From Purshia tridentata (Eukaryota > Streptophyta > Magnoliopsida > Rosales > Rosaceae), in NCBI GenBank assembly GCA_003254885.1, contig QANT01003748.1, forward strand, positions 1 to 48,856: a DNA stretch of 48,856 nucleotides, in the 5' to 3' direction. Both the position numbers and the translations under genes were made by a program. Under the pieces are notes generated by a model. It did no database searches and had not been told where the DNA came from. It was given only the letters and a program-made list of their open reading frames with translations. Of this stretch, positions 47,388 through 48,856 are shown in pieces. Position 1 is the stretch's first letter; each line of letters starts with the position of its first letter.

Positions 47388-47697
47388 GGCCATAACGATC
47401 GACACATATGAGAGCAGTACTCATGTTCCACGTTATAGAGAAACCAAAATTAGATTTTTAATGGGCTTTGTTGTGATAGTGTGATTACGAAAATGCCCTA
47501 AAAAAGAGAGTACGTACGTTATTTGTAACATACTCAGAGTGGATGATGAATACACAAATACAATAAGGACGCAAAGAACTAGCAGGTGGAAAAGAAAAGA
47601 AGGTCATGGCCAGTTCCAACCTGGTTTGTTACGGCCCATATATTATGATCTTGGGCCGGTTCAGTTTCAAACTTTTGACGGGTGGGTTAAATTAACT

Positions 47698-48182
47698 CAG
47701 TCTGATACTTTGGATTCGGATCGGGTCATTCAGTCTTTGGCTGAGTTTTCCATTTTGTCAGTTTGTCCTTTGGAAAATGAAAAGGTGACCAAAGGTCCAA
47801 AAGTCTCAATTCCCAAAGACTCAGTGGTCTACCCAGCGTTTTAAGCTCATGCAAACTCATGCTTTTCGTCCAATATATGTCTTTCACTCTTTCTGCACTT
47901 TCTTTTCGCTTGAGAGAATAAAATAAAGCTCATGCAAAGTCTTGCTTTTCGTACAAATCCCACTATTTTTATACATTAATATATGTCTTCTTTCACTTTC
48001 TTTGCTAGTGTACTGGTGCCTTCCTTGAGAAGGTTTTTCTTGCCTTCCAGGAGAAGGAAACCCTTTTTCCTTTTTGGTTTTTTTTTTTTGGCATTGAATT
48101 CTTGATTATTCTTAAAAATTTATATGTTGTATGTGACTATAACATTATAGCGCATTGTAACAATTTATTCATGTTATAATTG
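47698..48182 (+). repeat. Duplicated block, copy 2
   Basis: Direct copy of 28827-29333, about 19 kb away, with small indels. Both contain the CTTGAGAAGG and GAGAAGGAAACCCT words before a T-run and GCATTGAATTC. In copy 1 this block leads into the NO VEIN-like gene; here it leads into a tandem repeat and the window edge. Confidence 0.85.
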
Positions 48183-48810
48183 AAGGAATTTAGACATCCA
48201 TTCCAAAATCAAATGGTAATGAAAAAAGTAACCTAAACTTTTATAAATCACTAGCAAGACACTAATATTTTCAATGTGGGATTTCTCTCAACATCCCTCT
48301 GCACGTGTGATATTATTTCAAGCCTAACACATAGGCAATTTATATTGGATGACGTGTGGTCATTTAGACTCATTACGTGAATAACCTACTTTGACACAGG
48401 CATTGAATTCTTGATTATTCTTAAAAATTTATATGTGAGTATGTGACTATAACATTATAGCGCATTGTAACAATTTATTCATGTTATAATTGAAGGAATT
48501 TAGGCATCTATTCCAAAATCAAATGATAATGAAAAAAGTAACCCAAACTTTTATAAATCATTAGCAAGACACTAATATTTTCAATGTGGGATTTCTCTCA
48601 ACATGCCTCTCTGCACGTGTGATATTATTTCAAGCCTAACACATAGGCAATTTACATTGGATGACGTGTGGTCGTTTAGACTCATTACGTGAATAACCTA
48701 CTTTGACACCATGAAGGAATCTAAGCATCCATCTCAAAAAAAATTGACAATAAAAAGAGTAGTCCAAACTTTTATAAACCACATTTTTAATGTGAAATTT
48801 CTCTCAACAA
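48090..48810. repeat. 309-bp tandem repeat, two full units and a partial third
   Basis: 48090-48398 and 48399-48709 are near-identical units with a period of 309. The first part of each unit (GGCATTGAATTCTTGATTATT to ATGTTATAAT) is the end of the duplicated upstream block. The rest (TGAAGGAATTTAG, AATGTGGGATTTCTCTCAAC, CTGCACGTGTGATATTATTT) is extra sequence. A degraded third piece starts at 48712 (TGAAGGAATCTAAGCATCC) and fades by about 48810. The TGTGGGATTTCTCTCAACA-type words resemble plant LTR retrotransposon ends, so this may be an inserted LTR fragment that was then duplicated with its flank. Confidence 0.85.
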
Positions 48811-48856
48811 TAATAATTTTATAGATATTATTAAAATTTTCTATTTAAATATTAAA

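Overview
The window is nuclear DNA from a flowering plant, almost certainly a eudicot. It has GT-AG introns, AT-rich intergenic DNA, microsatellites, small transposons and plant-only gene families (ELIP, CASP-like, a UBC27-type E2, miR169). Gene content and spacing would fit a compact rosid genome such as Rosaceae, but that is a guess.

Layout, left to right. 1-2662: a GTATCC-rich repeat, an unidentified degraded coding fragment and the leader of a SAM-domain gene (2663-3604, +). 5653-8756 (-): an intact 11-exon gene for the LCB2 subunit of serine palmitoyltransferase. 9253-9430: a hairpin that on the minus strand gives a canonical miR169. 13183-14835 (+): an intronless ARM-repeat protein. 17420-18055: a long imperfect inverted repeat. 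18593-19390 (-): a CASP-like membrane protein. 21822-25334 (-): a five-exon plant Atos/FAM214-type protein. 28365-31511: a broken NO VEIN-like ATPase locus, made of an inverted shrunken copy, a duplicated upstream block and a 3'-truncated copy with an in-frame stop. 32247-34231 (+): a UBC27-type E2 with a UBA domain. 35343-35477 (-): a possible 44-residue membrane peptide. 35809-36423: a small DNA transposon carrying a 16-bp minisatellite. 39719-43278 (+): a CDK-like kinase with an MGC N-terminus. 43728-47079 (-): two tandem ELIP genes. 47698-48856: a second copy of the NO VEIN-like upstream block, followed by a 309-bp tandem repeat.

There is no operon-like logic. Links between genes come from duplication (ELIP pair, NO VEIN-like pieces) and ancestry. 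From memory, several Arabidopsis relatives are also neighbours: LCB2, SAM and NO VEIN-like around At3g48770-At3g48800, and kinase, UBC27 and ARM around At5g50860-At5g50900. This suggests a conserved ancestral block.

The most notable items are the miR169 precursor, the rearranged NO VEIN-like locus with a sign of a further copy beyond the right edge, the short non-coding blocks conserved between the ELIP promoters, and the small-peptide ORF. Exon limits were placed by hand from splice signals and family similarity. No search was run.
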